From Treponema sp. (GTDB lineage: Bacteria > Spirochaetota > Spirochaetia > Treponematales > Treponemataceae), in contig JAAYNH010000010.1 in NCBI GenBank assembly GCA_012520945.1, forward strand, positions 57,752-121,751: 64,000 bases of DNA, read 5' to 3'. Below, piece by piece: positions 32,098 through 42,438 of this stretch. Each line of letters opens with the position of its first letter. The stretch's first letter is position 1. The notes beneath the pieces are model-generated. The model had not been told where the DNA came from, made no database searches, and saw only the letters and a list, made by a program, of their open reading frames with translations. The translations under genes were made by a program, and so were the position numbers.

Positions 32098-34917
32098 ATG
32101 GCTGATAAATTAATAATTAAAGGTGCCAGGGAACACAATTTAAAAAATATCGATGTAATATTACCGCGTGACAAACTTGTTGTTGTTTCGGGACTTTCCG
32201 GTTCCGGAAAAAGTTCTTTAGCTTTTGATACGATTTTTGCTGAAGGACAACGTCGTTATATGGAAAGTTTGTCTTCATATGCTAGACAATTTCTTGGTCG
32301 TATGGATAAACCGGATGTAGATTATATTGAAGGTTTGTCCCCGGCAATTTCAATTGAACAAAAATCTACGAATAAAAATCCGCGTTCAACTGTTGGTACA
32401 ATAACTGAAATTTATGATTATTATAGGCTTTTATTTGCACGAATTGGAAAGCCACATTGTCCTGAATGTAATAAAGAAATTCAGGAGCAAAGTGTAGATC
32501 AAATTATAGACACAATTATGAGCTGGGAGGAAGGATCTAAAATTCAAATTTTGGCTCCAGTTGTTAAAAGCAAAAAAGGCGAACATGTAAAAATTATTGA
32601 GGATGCAAAAAAAGCAGGATTTTTACGTGCAAGAATTGACGGACTAATGGTGGAGCTTGAAGATGAAATTAAACTGGACAAACAAAAAAAGCATACCATT
32701 GAATTAATTGTAGATAGATTAAAAGTTAGTGCAGAAATTCGTAATCGTTTGGCGGATTCAGTTGAGTTAGCATTGAATAGTGCTAATGGTATAATAATGG
32801 TTATTCATAATAATAATGAAATAATTTTTTCTCAAAAAAATGCTTGTTCTGAATGTGGTATTTCAATTCCTGAATTACAACCACGGCTTTTTTCTTTTAA
32901 TAATCCCTTTGGTGCTTGTCCTGAGTGTACCGGATTGGGTGAAACTATGGAATATGATGAGGATCTAATTATTCCTGATAAATCATTATCCTTTAATGAC
33001 GGTGCATTTAAGTGGTATAATCCTGATTCAAATTGGAATAGAGTTCGCTTTGAAGCAATAGCGGAAATTTATGATTTTTCTTTGGATACGCCCGTTGAAA
33101 AACTTACTAAAAAGCAATATAACGCAATTATGTATGGAACAAAGGAAAATATACAATTTGTATATGAAAAAAGAGACGGTTCGGGTTATTCATCGTATAA
33201 TCAAAAATGGATAGGTGTTTTTGCAGACTTACGTCGTCGTTATCAAGAAACATATTCTGAATCACAAAGAGAAAGTTTACAAAAATTAATGGTTCATAAA
33301 AGATGCGAAAGTTGTAAAGGAATGCGTTTGAAAAAAGAAGTGCTTGCCGTTACTGTATGCGGCAAAAACATATATCAATTAACAGAGCTTTCCGTAAAAG
33401 ATAGCATAGAATTTTTTGAAAAAGCAAAATTTACAAAAACGGAAAAAGAAATTGCTTCACAAATTTTGAAAGAAATTATAAATAGGTTGAATTTTTTGAA
33501 AAATGTAGGCCTTGATTATTTGACTTTGGAAAGACAAGCTGCAACACTTTCAGGAGGTGAAGCACAGCGTATCCGTTTGGCGACTCAAATAGGTTCCAGT
33601 TTACAAGGTGTTTTGTATATTTTAGATGAACCGTCAATTGGTTTACACCAAAGAGATAATCAAAAACTTATAGATACGCTTTTATATTTGCGTGATTTGG
33701 GAAATACACTTATTGTAGTTGAACATGATGAGCAAACTCTTCGTACAGCAGATTATTTGATTGATTTGGGGATCGGTGCCGGTGTGCATGGTGGAAAAAT
33801 TGTTGCACAAGGAACACCTGAAGAGGTTTCGCAAGTAAAAGAAAGTTTGACCGGTCAGTATCTTGCCGGCACTTTGCGCATGGAAATTCCTAAGACACGT
33901 CGCAAAGGGAATGGAAACTTTCTTGAAATTTCAGGTGTTAGTGAGCATAATTTGAAAAATATTAATGTAAAGTTTCCTTTGGCGGCGTTTACTTGCATTA
34001 CAGGTGTTTCAGGCTCGGGAAAAAGCACTTTACTCAATGATGTATTATTTCCTGCAGTTAGTAATAGAATAATGCGATCGTCATTATCTGTGGGTGCTTA
34101 TAAAAAACTTGAAGGTTTAGAAAATATTGATAAAGTGATAAATATCGATCAAAGTCCTATCGGTAGAACTCCGCGTTCTAATCCTGCAACTTATGTTGGT
34201 GTATTTAATGCTATTCGTGAGCTTTTTGCCGGTTTACCGGATGCTAAAGTACGCGGTTTTAAAGCAGGTAGATTCAGTTTTAATGTTAAAGGCGGTCGTT
34301 GTGAAAATTGTCAAGGAGCCGGAACTATTACCATAGAAATGAATTTTTTACCTGATGTGTATATTACTTGCGATGTTTGTCGTGGTTATCGATTTAATTC
34401 TGAAACTTTGGAAGTGCGTTATAAAGGTAAAAATATTTATGACGTTTTGAATATGACCGTTGAAGAAGCATGTACTTTTTTTGAAAACATTCCAAGTATT
34501 TTTAATAAATTAAAAACGATGCTTGATGTAGGCTTGGGATATATTAAACTTGGACAATCGGCATTGACACTTTCCGGCGGAGAAGCACAGCGTGTAAAAC
34601 TTGCAAATGAATTATCAAGACGGTCAACGGGAAAAACTCTTTATATTTTAGATGAGCCTACAACAGGATTGCACTTTGCAGATGTAAAACAACTTATGCA
34701 AGTTATTCAACGTCTTGTGGACAGTGGCAATACTGTTATTATGATTGAACATAATTTAGATGTAATTTTGCAAGCGGATAATATTATTGATATGGGACCT
34801 GAAGGTGGTTTTCGTGGAGGGCAGGTGATTGCAAGTGGAACTCCCGAAGATGTTGCAAAAGTAAAAGAAAGTTTTACAGGTTTTTATATTAAAGAGATGT
34901 TGGAAAAAAAAAATTAA
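32098..34917 (+). CDS. uvrA: Excinuclease ABC subunit A
   Basis: Damage-recognition ATPase of nucleotide excision repair, 939 residues, full length. Two ABC modules are seen: Walker A1 [13 protein letters not shown] with signature [14 protein letters not shown] and Walker [12 protein letters not shown], and Walker A2 [13 protein letters not shown] with signature [12 protein letters not shown] and [11 protein letters not shown]. Zinc fingers are visible as CSECG with CPECTG, and CENCQ with [18 protein letters not shown] near the start is typical. Its stop is 27 nt before the LptD-like gene, the same neighbour order as in T. pallidum. Confidence 0.97.
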   Translation: MADKLIIKGAREHNLKNIDVILPRDKLVVVSGLSGSGKSSLAFDTIFAEGQRRYMESLSSYARQFLGRMDKPDVDYIEGLSPAISIEQKSTNKNPRSTVGTITEIYDYYRLLFARIGKPHCPECNKEIQEQSVDQIIDTIMSWEEGSKIQILAPVVKSKKGEHVKIIEDAKKAGFLRARIDGLMVELEDEIKLDKQKKHTIELIVDRLKVSAEIRNRLADSVELALNSANGIIMVIHNNNEIIFSQKNACSECGISIPELQPRLFSFNNPFGACPECTGLGETMEYDEDLIIPDKSLSFNDGAFKWYNPDSNWNRVRFEAIAEIYDFSLDTPVEKLTKKQYNAIMYGTKENIQFVYEKRDGSGYSSYNQKWIGVFADLRRRYQETYSESQRESLQKLMVHKRCESCKGMRLKKEVLAVTVCGKNIYQLTELSVKDSIEFFEKAKFTKTEKEIASQILKEIINRLNFLKNVGLDYLTLERQAATLSGGEAQRIRLATQIGSSLQGVLYILDEPSIGLHQRDNQKLIDTLLYLRDLGNTLIVVEHDEQTLRTADYLIDLGIGAGVHGGKIVAQGTPEEVSQVKESLTGQYLAGTLRMEIPKTRRKGNGNFLEISGVSEHNLKNINVKFPLAAFTCITGVSGSGKSTLLNDVLFPAVSNRIMRSSLSVGAYKKLEGLENIDKVINIDQSPIGRTPRSNPATYVGVFNAIRELFAGLPDAKVRGFKAGRFSFNVKGGRCENCQGAGTITIEMNFLPDVYITCDVCRGYRFNSETLEVRYKGKNIYDVLNMTVEEACTFFENIPSIFNKLKTMLDVGLGYIKLGQSALTLSGGEAQRVKLANELSRRSTGKTLYILDEPTTGLHFADVKQLMQVIQRLVDSGNTVIMIEHNLDVILQADNIIDMGPEGGFRGGQVIASGTPEDVAKVKESFTGFYIKEMLEKKN

Positions 34918-34944
34918 TATTTTTGATGCAGGATATAAAATAGA

Positions 34945-37900
34945 TTGAATAAAATTTTTTATGCGAAAGTTTTTAAGATTCTCTTTTTGAATATTATTTT
35001 TATTTGTGCGATAATTTTATCCGCAGAAAATTTATATGCAAATACTGATTTAAAAATAAAAAAAACAGATAGTATAGAACAAAATGAAAAAAAAGAAGAT
35101 GTTGAGCAGGAAGAAAAGATAATTGAAAAGGCTGAAAAAGAGGAAGAAAAAGAAAATATAAGTGAGACAGTTATCGTTCAAGATGAAAAGCCATTAGCGA
35201 AAACGGAACAATCTGAAAAAAATGATAAAGAAAATAAATCTAAAAGTGAAAAGAAAAAACAGTCTACTACAGTAGTAATTGAAAAAGCCCAAAGAACGGA
35301 ATATCGTAAAAATTTGGAAACAGGAAGTAACATTATTGTTTTGGAAGGAGATGTAAAACTTTCAGTAACGCAATCGAATTCTAAAACCGTCATCACGGCA
35401 GATTTGATTAATTTTGAAAAAGATAGGCAAATGCTTTATGCTGAAGGCAATGTGAAATTACAATCTTTGTCAAATGATAAATTGAGTGAAACGCTTACAG
35501 CAACTACTTTACTTTTCAATGTGGAAACTTTGGAAGGAATTTTTGATGCAGGGCGTGTTGTTCAAGAACAAACAGATGCACTTAATTTGCCTTCAGGTTC
35601 AACATTAGTTGTGGGTTCTGAGATTTTTGGTCGTGATGATTCCGGTACAATTGCTTTTAAAAATGCCGCTTTAACTTTTTGTGAGGATCCTGATCCGCAT
35701 TGGAAAATTAAAGCAACACGTATTTGGCTTTTACCGGGAAATGAATTTGCTTTTTTTAATGCTCTTTTGTATGTTGGAAAGTTGCCTGTTTTATATTTGC
35801 CTTTTTTTTATTATCCTAAAGATGAAATGATTTTTAATCCGGCATTTGGTTTTGATGCACGACGCGGATATTATGTTCAAACTTCAACGTACATAGTTGG
35901 ACGAAAACCTTTAGAAAGCAAAAAGGACGATGATAGTTTTTTTGATTTTATGCGTCCTACTCAATTGAAAAAGCAAATTCGCGAAGGGTTGTTTTTGCAT
36001 AATTTGGAAGAAAATGATTCTAACCCGGATAAATATTTAAAAGTACTTGCTGATTATTACAGCAGTTTGGGTGGATTAGTTGGTGTTACCGGTGTTTTTA
36101 AACCGGGAAAAATATTAACTAACGTTGAGTTTTCTGCAAACCTGGGTTTTAGTCGTACTCTTTTTTATGATAACTATTCTGATAGTTACATTCCATATTA
36201 CAATCATAAAACGTATTATGATTCGTCGGCTTTGTTTGGAATAAAGTTGCCTTTTCGATATACAGCAAATTTTAATGCATCAATTTCACACAGTATTGGA
36301 AATCTTACATTATCTATGCCATTTTATTCAGATGCATATTTTGATTCCGATTTTTTAACAAATAGAAAAGAAACTATGGACTGGATCGATTTTTTGACGA
36401 ACAATCCGGTGCTTTCTCCGAATGAGACATCAACTTCGGAAACATCATCATACACATGGTCATTGACAGGTAATTTGCGTCCGCCTGTTACTAGGTTTTC
36501 TCCGTTTATTAGTTCATTATCTCTTTCTTCGATTAATTCATCAATCACATTTTATTCAAAGCAAACTTCAATGGAAGCCTTTAAATCTATGTTTGATAAT
36601 TCCGATTTAGCACAAAAGATGTATTATACAAGCCCGCAAAGAAAATTTTATTATCCGTCACAGATTGTACCTTTTAAGGCAACACTTAACTTTGCAGGAA
36701 CTATTGTTTCTGTTCCTAAAGTTTTAAAAAAAGAAAATAAGATTGTAGATGAAAAAACAAAAATAAATTTTATAAAACCCGATGATTTAAAATCCGATGA
36801 AGAAGTGGCAAAAGAAGTTGATGGTATAGCTGAAACTAATAATGAAGAAAATAAATTAACAAAAGAAGATGTTGTGCAAAAAGAAATTATTATACCGGAT
36901 TCTGTTTTACCGGAAATTCCCGTTGCCTTTCCAAGTGTCACAAAAAACACAAGTAGTGGAGTTCGTTATAATTTGACATATTCAATTGTACCCGTTTATT
37001 CTTCACTTATTAGTTATGATTCTGCAAAAGTTTTAAAAGTGGAAGATATAGATTTAACTAAAGTGCTTTCTTCTTTTTATTCAATTTCCGTTCCTGTTGA
37101 ATTAAAAAGTGCTTTAAATTTGAGTAGTAGTTTTACACTTTCAAACAGTATAAAGTTTTCTGCATTCAATCAAGCACATCCTATTATGAGTGAAGATGAA
37201 AATGGATATGTAGGTTCTAACTTAAAGTCTACAATTATGTTGAATGACTATAGTGCAAGAAAACTTGATGTTCAAAATGTAAATAGCATGAGCTGGAAAC
37301 CGTTTCAAAATAATAAATATTTTTCTGAAACTTCATTTTCATGGAATTCAACCTTAAAAATTTTGCGTACAAGTTTTGATGGAACATATGATGAACCGTC
37401 TTGGAAATACGATGTTGTCGGTTGGGATGAAGATACTTTTTCTGCTCATAATTTAAGTTTTGTTTTTTCAGCAAAAGAAAAAACAAACGTAATACAAAAG
37501 TTTACATTACAAGCAAACTTACCACCTAGAGATGATTCATATATGGGACAAGTTTCTTTGACTTTTCCTTTTGTGAATTTTAATGCAAAGACTACGTTTA
37601 AAAAAATAACTGACACTGATGAAAATGTTGAGTGGAAATGGGAACCGTTTACTCAAAGCTCTACATGGAGTTTTTTCAAAAAAAAATTAAATATAAATCA
37701 GTCTTTTAATTATGAAATTGAAGAAAAACAATCGACTGCTTTTACATTCGGCATATCGTTTAAAAATTTTACATTGAGCTATTCTCATCAAAACACATAT
37801 GGGTACAATTTAACGGATGTGGGTTGGGAAATTAAAGAAGAAAAAAAATTCATTCCTTATTCTGTCAGCTTGAATTATTCTACTCCAACTAAAACTTTTA

Positions 37901-38427
37901 AGATGTTTAAGGGAAAAGGCAGTTTGTCACCATATTTTTCTACTAGTATTACTGCAGATATGATTAGACCAACAAACTCATATTTTACTTTTTCACCAAC
38001 ACTAAAATTTAGTATTACGAATTTTATCGATATAAGTTTTTCAGCAGAGTCTCGCAATGATGTTATTTTTAGATATTTTCAACATTTTTTTAATTATGAA
38101 AAAAAGGTTCCAGGCGAAACAAATATAATAAAAGATTTATGGGATTCATTTTCATTTTGGAGTGTTGAAGCACGAAGGGCATCCGGATTTAAAATGAAAA
38201 GTTTAAATTTTAAAATAGAACATAATTTGCACGATTGGGATTTAACTTTGGAAGTGAAAATTCAGCCTACATTGATTACATCAAAATTACCATATAAGTA
38301 TAATTTTGATCCGTATATTTCGCTTGCAGTTTTATGGCGACCGATGAGCAGTATGAAAACTGCAATCGTTTCAGAGTATGATGCAACGGTTGATGACATT
38401 GTTATTCAATTGAATTCGGGAGACTAG
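34945..38427 (+). CDS. lptD: LptD/OstA-like outer-membrane protein
   Basis: 1160 residues. A signal peptide (about 1-33) is followed by a Lys/Glu-rich linker (about 35-110), an OstA/LptA-like beta-jellyroll (about 120-225; VLEGDVKLSV, MLYAEGNVKLQS, FGRDDSGTIAFKNAALTFC) and the LptD domain with a predicted barrel (LLYVGKLPVLYLPFFYYPKDE). A second charged insert (about 595-650) interrupts the barrel. The mature protein seems to have a single Cys, so the two disulfides that hold E. coli LptD together cannot form. In LPS bearers LptD inserts LPS; treponemes are usually considered to lack LPS, so the substrate is open. Start TTG at 34945 with AGGA at 34930. Confidence 0.85.
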   Translation: MNKIFYAKVFKILFLNIIFICAIILSAENLYANTDLKIKKTDSIEQNEKKEDVEQEEKIIEKAEKEEEKENISETVIVQDEKPLAKTEQSEKNDKENKSKSEKKKQSTTVVIEKAQRTEYRKNLETGSNIIVLEGDVKLSVTQSNSKTVITADLINFEKDRQMLYAEGNVKLQSLSNDKLSETLTATTLLFNVETLEGIFDAGRVVQEQTDALNLPSGSTLVVGSEIFGRDDSGTIAFKNAALTFCEDPDPHWKIKATRIWLLPGNEFAFFNALLYVGKLPVLYLPFFYYPKDEMIFNPAFGFDARRGYYVQTSTYIVGRKPLESKKDDDSFFDFMRPTQLKKQIREGLFLHNLEENDSNPDKYLKVLADYYSSLGGLVGVTGVFKPGKILTNVEFSANLGFSRTLFYDNYSDSYIPYYNHKTYYDSSALFGIKLPFRYTANFNASISHSIGNLTLSMPFYSDAYFDSDFLTNRKETMDWIDFLTNNPVLSPNETSTSETSSYTWSLTGNLRPPVTRFSPFISSLSLSSINSSITFYSKQTSMEAFKSMFDNSDLAQKMYYTSPQRKFYYPSQIVPFKATLNFAGTIVSVPKVLKKENKIVDEKTKINFIKPDDLKSDEEVAKEVDGIAETNNEENKLTKEDVVQKEIIIPDSVLPEIPVAFPSVTKNTSSGVRYNLTYSIVPVYSSLISYDSAKVLKVEDIDLTKVLSSFYSISVPVELKSALNLSSSFTLSNSIKFSAFNQAHPIMSEDENGYVGSNLKSTIMLNDYSARKLDVQNVNSMSWKPFQNNKYFSETSFSWNSTLKILRTSFDGTYDEPSWKYDVVGWDEDTFSAHNLSFVFSAKEKTNVIQKFTLQANLPPRDDSYMGQVSLTFPFVNFNAKTTFKKITDTDENVEWKWEPFTQSSTWSFFKKKLNINQSFNYEIEEKQSTAFTFGISFKNFTLSYSHQNTYGYNLTDVGWEIKEEKKFIPYSVSLNYSTPTKTFKMFKGKGSLSPYFSTSITADMIRPTNSYFTFSPTLKFSITNFIDISFSAESRNDVIFRYFQHFFNYEKKVPGETNIIKDLWDSFSFWSVEARRASGFKMKSLNFKIEHNLHDWDLTLEVKIQPTLITSKLPYKYNFDPYISLAVLWRPMSSMKTAIVSEYDATVDDIVIQLNSGD

Positions 38428-38430
38428 AAA

Positions 38431-39393
38431 ATGAAGACGGAAAATTATACAATTGTTGTGGAGGATATGAATTTATTCGCAAAAGTTTGCGGATGTAATG
38501 ATTGTAATTTGAAAATTTTAGAAAACATTTTTAATGTTGAAACGTTTGTTCGTGGAAATGAACTTTCTGTTAAACCTAAGCAAAATGCTGAAAAAAATGT
38601 TTTAGAAAAATTTGCATTTATTTTTGATCGTTTGATGGATGAAGCAAAAGAAGGAAATTTTCCTTGTGAAGACATGATAAAAGCGATTGTTTTACCTGAA
38701 GGTGGAACATCGGCGGACTTAAAAAAATGTAGCATTCGTATTCCCGGTGGGGTGCAAACGGTTTTTGCAAAGTCAACGCATCAGGCTCTGTATGTAAAGT
38801 CGATGCAAACAAAAGATATGGTTTTTGCAGTTGGACCGGCAGGGAGTGGAAAAACCTTTTTAGCTGTGGCTCAAGCGTTAAAACTTTTGTTAGAACATAA
38901 GTGTAGGAAAATTATTTTGACACGGCCTGTTGTGGAAGCAGGTGAAAGTTTGGGTTTTTTGCCCGGTGATTATGAGCAAAAAATAAATCCATATTTGCGT
39001 CCTTTATATGATGCCATGGAATTATTGTTAAATCGTGAAGTGTTGCGTAAATTGCTTGAATCGGGGATAATAGAAGTTGCGCCACTTGCATATATGCGAG
39101 GGCGGACGTTGAGGGATTGTGTTGCCATTTTAGATGAAGGGCAAAACACAACTTGTGAACAAATGAAAATGTTTTTGACGCGTTTGTCAGAAGGCTCAAA
39201 AGCATTTATCACCGGCGACATTACTCAAATTGATTTGCCAAAAAAAACGACCAGCGGTCTTGTGCAAGCAATTGGTATTTTAAAAAATATAGATGACATT
39301 GCAATTCATCATTTGGATGCTAGCGATGTTGTCAGGAGTGCGTTGGTGAAAAAAATAATACAGGCGTATGAAGATGGAGAAAAACAAAGCTGA
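38431..39393 (+). CDS. phoH: PhoH-family ATPase (YbeZ-like)
   Basis: 320 residues, cytoplasmic. The N-terminal part (about 1-110) has the KH-like domain of the YbeZ group; the PhoH ATPase follows, with Walker A GPAGSGKTFLAVA, LTRPVVEAGESLGFLPGD, Walker B ILDEGQNTT and TGDITQIDLP. YbeZ works with YbeY in 16S rRNA maturation and ribosome quality control, and ybeY lies two genes downstream. GGAGA precedes the ATG; the start is 3 nt after lptD. Its 3' end overlaps pgpH by 26 nt. Confidence 0.93.
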   Translation: MKTENYTIVVEDMNLFAKVCGCNDCNLKILENIFNVETFVRGNELSVKPKQNAEKNVLEKFAFIFDRLMDEAKEGNFPCEDMIKAIVLPEGGTSADLKKCSIRIPGGVQTVFAKSTHQALYVKSMQTKDMVFAVGPAGSGKTFLAVAQALKLLLEHKCRKIILTRPVVEAGESLGFLPGDYEQKINPYLRPLYDAMELLLNREVLRKLLESGIIEVAPLAYMRGRTLRDCVAILDEGQNTTCEQMKMFLTRLSEGSKAFITGDITQIDLPKKTTSGLVQAIGILKNIDDIAIHHLDASDVVRSALVKKIIQAYEDGEKQS

Positions 39394-41023
39394 AAAAGCG
39401 AAAAAAAAGTTTGCATTTTCTTTAATTAAAAATAATTTGTCTAGAATTTTAATTATGTTTGTAAGTTTTCTTATAATGCTAATTATTGCATTATTTGATG
39501 TTGCTAGTTCTGAATTTGTAATGTCTTTTAAAATTTCAGAATATGAAGTAGGGCAAATTGCAGATAAAACAATCGTTGCAGAGAAAAACTTACCAAGCAC
39601 ATTAGAAAATCCTATTTCTATAGCTAAAGGCGAAAAAATTACACGTAAAGGCTTTCCGATAACTCAACTTGATTTTGAAAAAATGAAAAAGATGGTTGAG
39701 ACTCCTGAATATATTGACTTTCGTTCTTATGCTAATTCTATTTTATTTTTCTTTATGCTTTTAGGATTGAGCAGTTTTATGTTTTCTGAGTTTCTTTTGA
39801 AGCGTAAATTAAAAATTTCAGAATTAATTTTTATTGCTGTCCTATTTGTTATCTGCTATGGTGCTACTGTTTTCGGAACAAAACTTTTATTTTTTGAAGA
39901 ATCTTTTAATATTCCGGCTGTAGTACCTTCAATTTTTTGTGTAATGTTTGTGGCACTATTAGTCGGAAAAAATGTGGCTGTAAGTTTTGCTTTTTTACTA
40001 TCGATTGCGATATTAAATGCAACATCATTTGACATTGCTTCTTCCTTAGTTATTTTATGTACATCATTAATTTCTTCAAGAATTGTTGTAAAATTGGAAA
40101 AACGTATGGATTTTATTTGGACTGCAATGTTGATGGCATTATTGAATGTAGTTTTATCCATGGTTTTTCTTGTAATATTTAATTCCGAATCTTCAGTAAC
40201 AGTTAGTGGAATTTTTGCGTTAGCTTTAAATGGTTTTGTTTCCGGCGTTTTAGTTTTGGGTTTTTTGACTCCCTTTGAACTAATGATGAATACCGCAACG
40301 GTTTTTCGCTTGCTAGATTTATCGGACACGAATACACCAATTTTGCAACGCCTTTTGCTTGAAGCATCAGGAACATATAATCATTCAATGATGGTTGCAA
40401 CTTTGGCAGAATCAGCTTGTCGTGAAATAGGTGCAAATGCTTTGTTAGCACGTGTTGGAGCAATTTATCATGATATAGGAAAAGTTGAGCAACCTGAATA
40501 TTTTACGGAAAATAATTCAACGGGAGAAAACAAACACATAGATTTAAATCCTAATTTATCTATTTCCATTATTCGTCAGCATGTAAAAAAAGGAGTAGAG
40601 AAAGCTACACAAATGCGTTTTCCGCGTGAAGTAATCGATATTATTGCAGAGCATCATGGAAATGATATTATTCACTATTTTTATAATAAGGCAAAAGAAC
40701 AAAATGAAAATGTTATTGAAAGAGATTTTTCATATTTAGGAAATCCTCCTTCAAGTCGTGAAGCTGCTGTTGTAATGTTAGCGGATACAGTAGAGGCTGC
40801 TTGTCACAGTTTAGAAAATCCAACTTCTACGCGAATAAAAAAATTTGTGCACCAGTTAATTTTTACAAAACTTGAAAGTGGCCAGTTAGATAAATGTTCT
40901 TTGACATTTAAAGATTTAGCAACAATAGAAAAAAACTTTGTTACGATTTTGACCGGATATTATCATAAACGAATTAAATATCAAAATCAAGAAATTGAAC
41001 AAGATGAAAGTGAACAAAAATAA
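39368..41023 (+). CDS. pgpH: PgpH-like HD-domain membrane phosphodiesterase
   Basis: 551 residues. One N-terminal membrane helix (about 23-45) precedes a short extracytoplasmic segment (about 46-117). A multi-helix membrane domain follows (about 122-310, about seven helices), then a cytoplasmic HD domain (about 330-540). HD ligands are seen: YNHSMMVATL, YHDIGK, AEHHGND, and LADTVEA. PgpH proteins hydrolyse cyclic di-AMP. The extracytoplasmic part is much shorter than in Listeria PgpH (whole protein about 720 residues). The phoH-pgpH-ybeY order is widely conserved. ATG at 39368 overlaps phoH; ATG at 39374 is an alternative start. Confidence 0.88.
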   Translation: MKMEKNKAEKAKKKFAFSLIKNNLSRILIMFVSFLIMLIIALFDVASSEFVMSFKISEYEVGQIADKTIVAEKNLPSTLENPISIAKGEKITRKGFPITQLDFEKMKKMVETPEYIDFRSYANSILFFFMLLGLSSFMFSEFLLKRKLKISELIFIAVLFVICYGATVFGTKLLFFEESFNIPAVVPSIFCVMFVALLVGKNVAVSFAFLLSIAILNATSFDIASSLVILCTSLISSRIVVKLEKRMDFIWTAMLMALLNVVLSMVFLVIFNSESSVTVSGIFALALNGFVSGVLVLGFLTPFELMMNTATVFRLLDLSDTNTPILQRLLLEASGTYNHSMMVATLAESACREIGANALLARVGAIYHDIGKVEQPEYFTENNSTGENKHIDLNPNLSISIIRQHVKKGVEKATQMRFPREVIDIIAEHHGNDIIHYFYNKAKEQNENVIERDFSYLGNPPSSREAAVVMLADTVEAACHSLENPTSTRIKKFVHQLIFTKLESGQLDKCSLTFKDLATIEKNFVTILTGYYHKRIKYQNQEIEQDESEQK

Positions 41024-41025
41024 AT

Positions 41026-41526
41026 ATGATGAGGGTAAATGTTAACATAATTGAAAATATTAAAATTCCTATTTGGTTTAATCAAATTGAAAAATTTGTT
41101 AAACAAGTTTTAAAAAAACTAAAAAAATATCGTGGTGAAATTTCTGTCGTGTTTTGTGACGATGAATATATGAAAACTGTAAATAAACAATACAGAAATA
41201 TTGATGAGTCAACTGATATTTTATCTTTTGAAAGCCAAATGGAAGCTAAGTTTTTTTTGCAAAAAATTTATGAAGCTATTTACGGAAAATACTTAGGAGA
41301 TATTTTTATTAGTTTGAATATGTTAAAAATAAATGCAAAATATTTTGAAGTTTCTGAAATAGAAGAACTACAACGACTTTTAATTCACGGTATTTTACAT
41401 TTGTGTGGTTATGATCATGAAGATGAACATCTTGTAAACGGTGTTGAACCGAATTGTGAAATGTTAAAATTACAGGAAAAACTTTTGAAAGAGTTTTTAC
41501 CTAAAAAAATTATAAAGGAAAAATAA
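41026..41526 (+). CDS. ybeY: Endoribonuclease YbeY (rRNA maturation factor)
   Basis: 166 residues. Zinc-dependent endoribonuclease of 16S rRNA 3' processing. The zinc motif is LLIHGILHLCGYDHEDEH, matching H-x3-H-x5-H; DESTDILSF is the other conserved block. It starts 2 nt after pgpH and its TAA overlaps the next ATG (TAATG), so it is coupled to the CorC-like gene. No Shine-Dalgarno; initiation probably by coupling from pgpH. It has an insertion (about 75-92) relative to short YbeY proteins. Confidence 0.93.
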   Translation: MMRVNVNIIENIKIPIWFNQIEKFVKQVLKKLKKYRGEISVVFCDDEYMKTVNKQYRNIDESTDILSFESQMEAKFFLQKIYEAIYGKYLGDIFISLNMLKINAKYFEVSEIEELQRLLIHGILHLCGYDHEDEHLVNGVEPNCEMLKLQEKLLKEFLPKKIIKEK

Positions 41527-42335
41527 TGGGATTATTTGACAAATTATTTGGTAAGAAAAAAGAGGAGGAACCTCACAGTAATAGTGCCGGACAAGACCGG
41601 TTACAAGAAGCGGAAATTCTTAAAGAAGAAAAAAAAGACATGATACGTGGCATTGAAGATTTGTCTGAAACTTCCGTTAAGGAAGTAATGATTCCGCGTA
41701 TTGACGTTGATTTTTTGTCAACGGATACTCCGCAAGATGAATTGTTAGAAAAAATTGCTGAAAGTGGACATTCGCGTTTTCCTGTATATTCGGAATCAAT
41801 AGATAACGTAATAGGTGTTCTCTATGTAAAAGATTTAATAAAAACAATTTCCCGTAAAGAAGATATTGAGTTGGATAAACTTTTACGTAAGGCTTTTTTT
41901 GTTCCTGAATCAAAACGCATTGACAGTTTATTGCGTGAATTTAAAAGAAGGCATGTTCATATTGCTATTGCAATTGATGAATACGGTGGAATTTCCGGTA
42001 TCGTTTGCATGGAAGATATTATTGAAGAAATTGTTGGTGATATTCAAGATGAATTTGATAATGAACGTGAAGATATTTTGAATATTGGTACTAGTGTTTG
42101 GCTTTGTGATGCTCGTGTAAACTTAGATGATTTGAATGAAACATTAGAAACAAATTTTCCAAATGAAGAGTTTGATACCCTCGGTGGTTTTGTATTTGAT
42201 TTATTTGGAAAAATTCCTGTAAAATATGAAAAAGCTTCATGGAACGAATATGATTTTATTATTCAAAATATGGAAGGTCATAGAATTAATTTAATTAAAG
42301 TTATAAAAAACGAATCAACCGAAACTGAAAATTAG
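41526..42335 (+). CDS. CorC/TlyC-like CBS-domain protein
   Basis: 269 residues, no membrane segment. Two CBS domains (about 60-185; MIPRIDVDFLSTD, SRFPVYSESIDNVIGVLYVKDL, then AIDEYGGISGIVCMEDIIEEIVGDI) are followed by a CorC/HlyC transporter-associated domain (about 195-265; DTLGGFVFDLFGKIP). The soluble form, without the DUF21 membrane part, is known as CorC (Mg/Co efflux) or, in spirochaetes, TlyC; hemolysin activity has been disputed. It is coupled to ybeY. The gene order ybeY-tlyC matches T. pallidum as I recall it. Confidence 0.9.
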   Translation: MGLFDKLFGKKKEEEPHSNSAGQDRLQEAEILKEEKKDMIRGIEDLSETSVKEVMIPRIDVDFLSTDTPQDELLEKIAESGHSRFPVYSESIDNVIGVLYVKDLIKTISRKEDIELDKLLRKAFFVPESKRIDSLLREFKRRHVHIAIAIDEYGGISGIVCMEDIIEEIVGDIQDEFDNEREDILNIGTSVWLCDARVNLDDLNETLETNFPNEEFDTLGGFVFDLFGKIPVKYEKASWNEYDFIIQNMEGHRINLIKVIKNESTETEN

Positions 42336-42438
42336 GTTTGAAATATAATTGAATATAATATAATATTGAAATTATTAAATTAATTTATTTGTTCGTTAAA
42401 GATTATATATGCCTATTAAATATAGAAGGATTGAGAAT

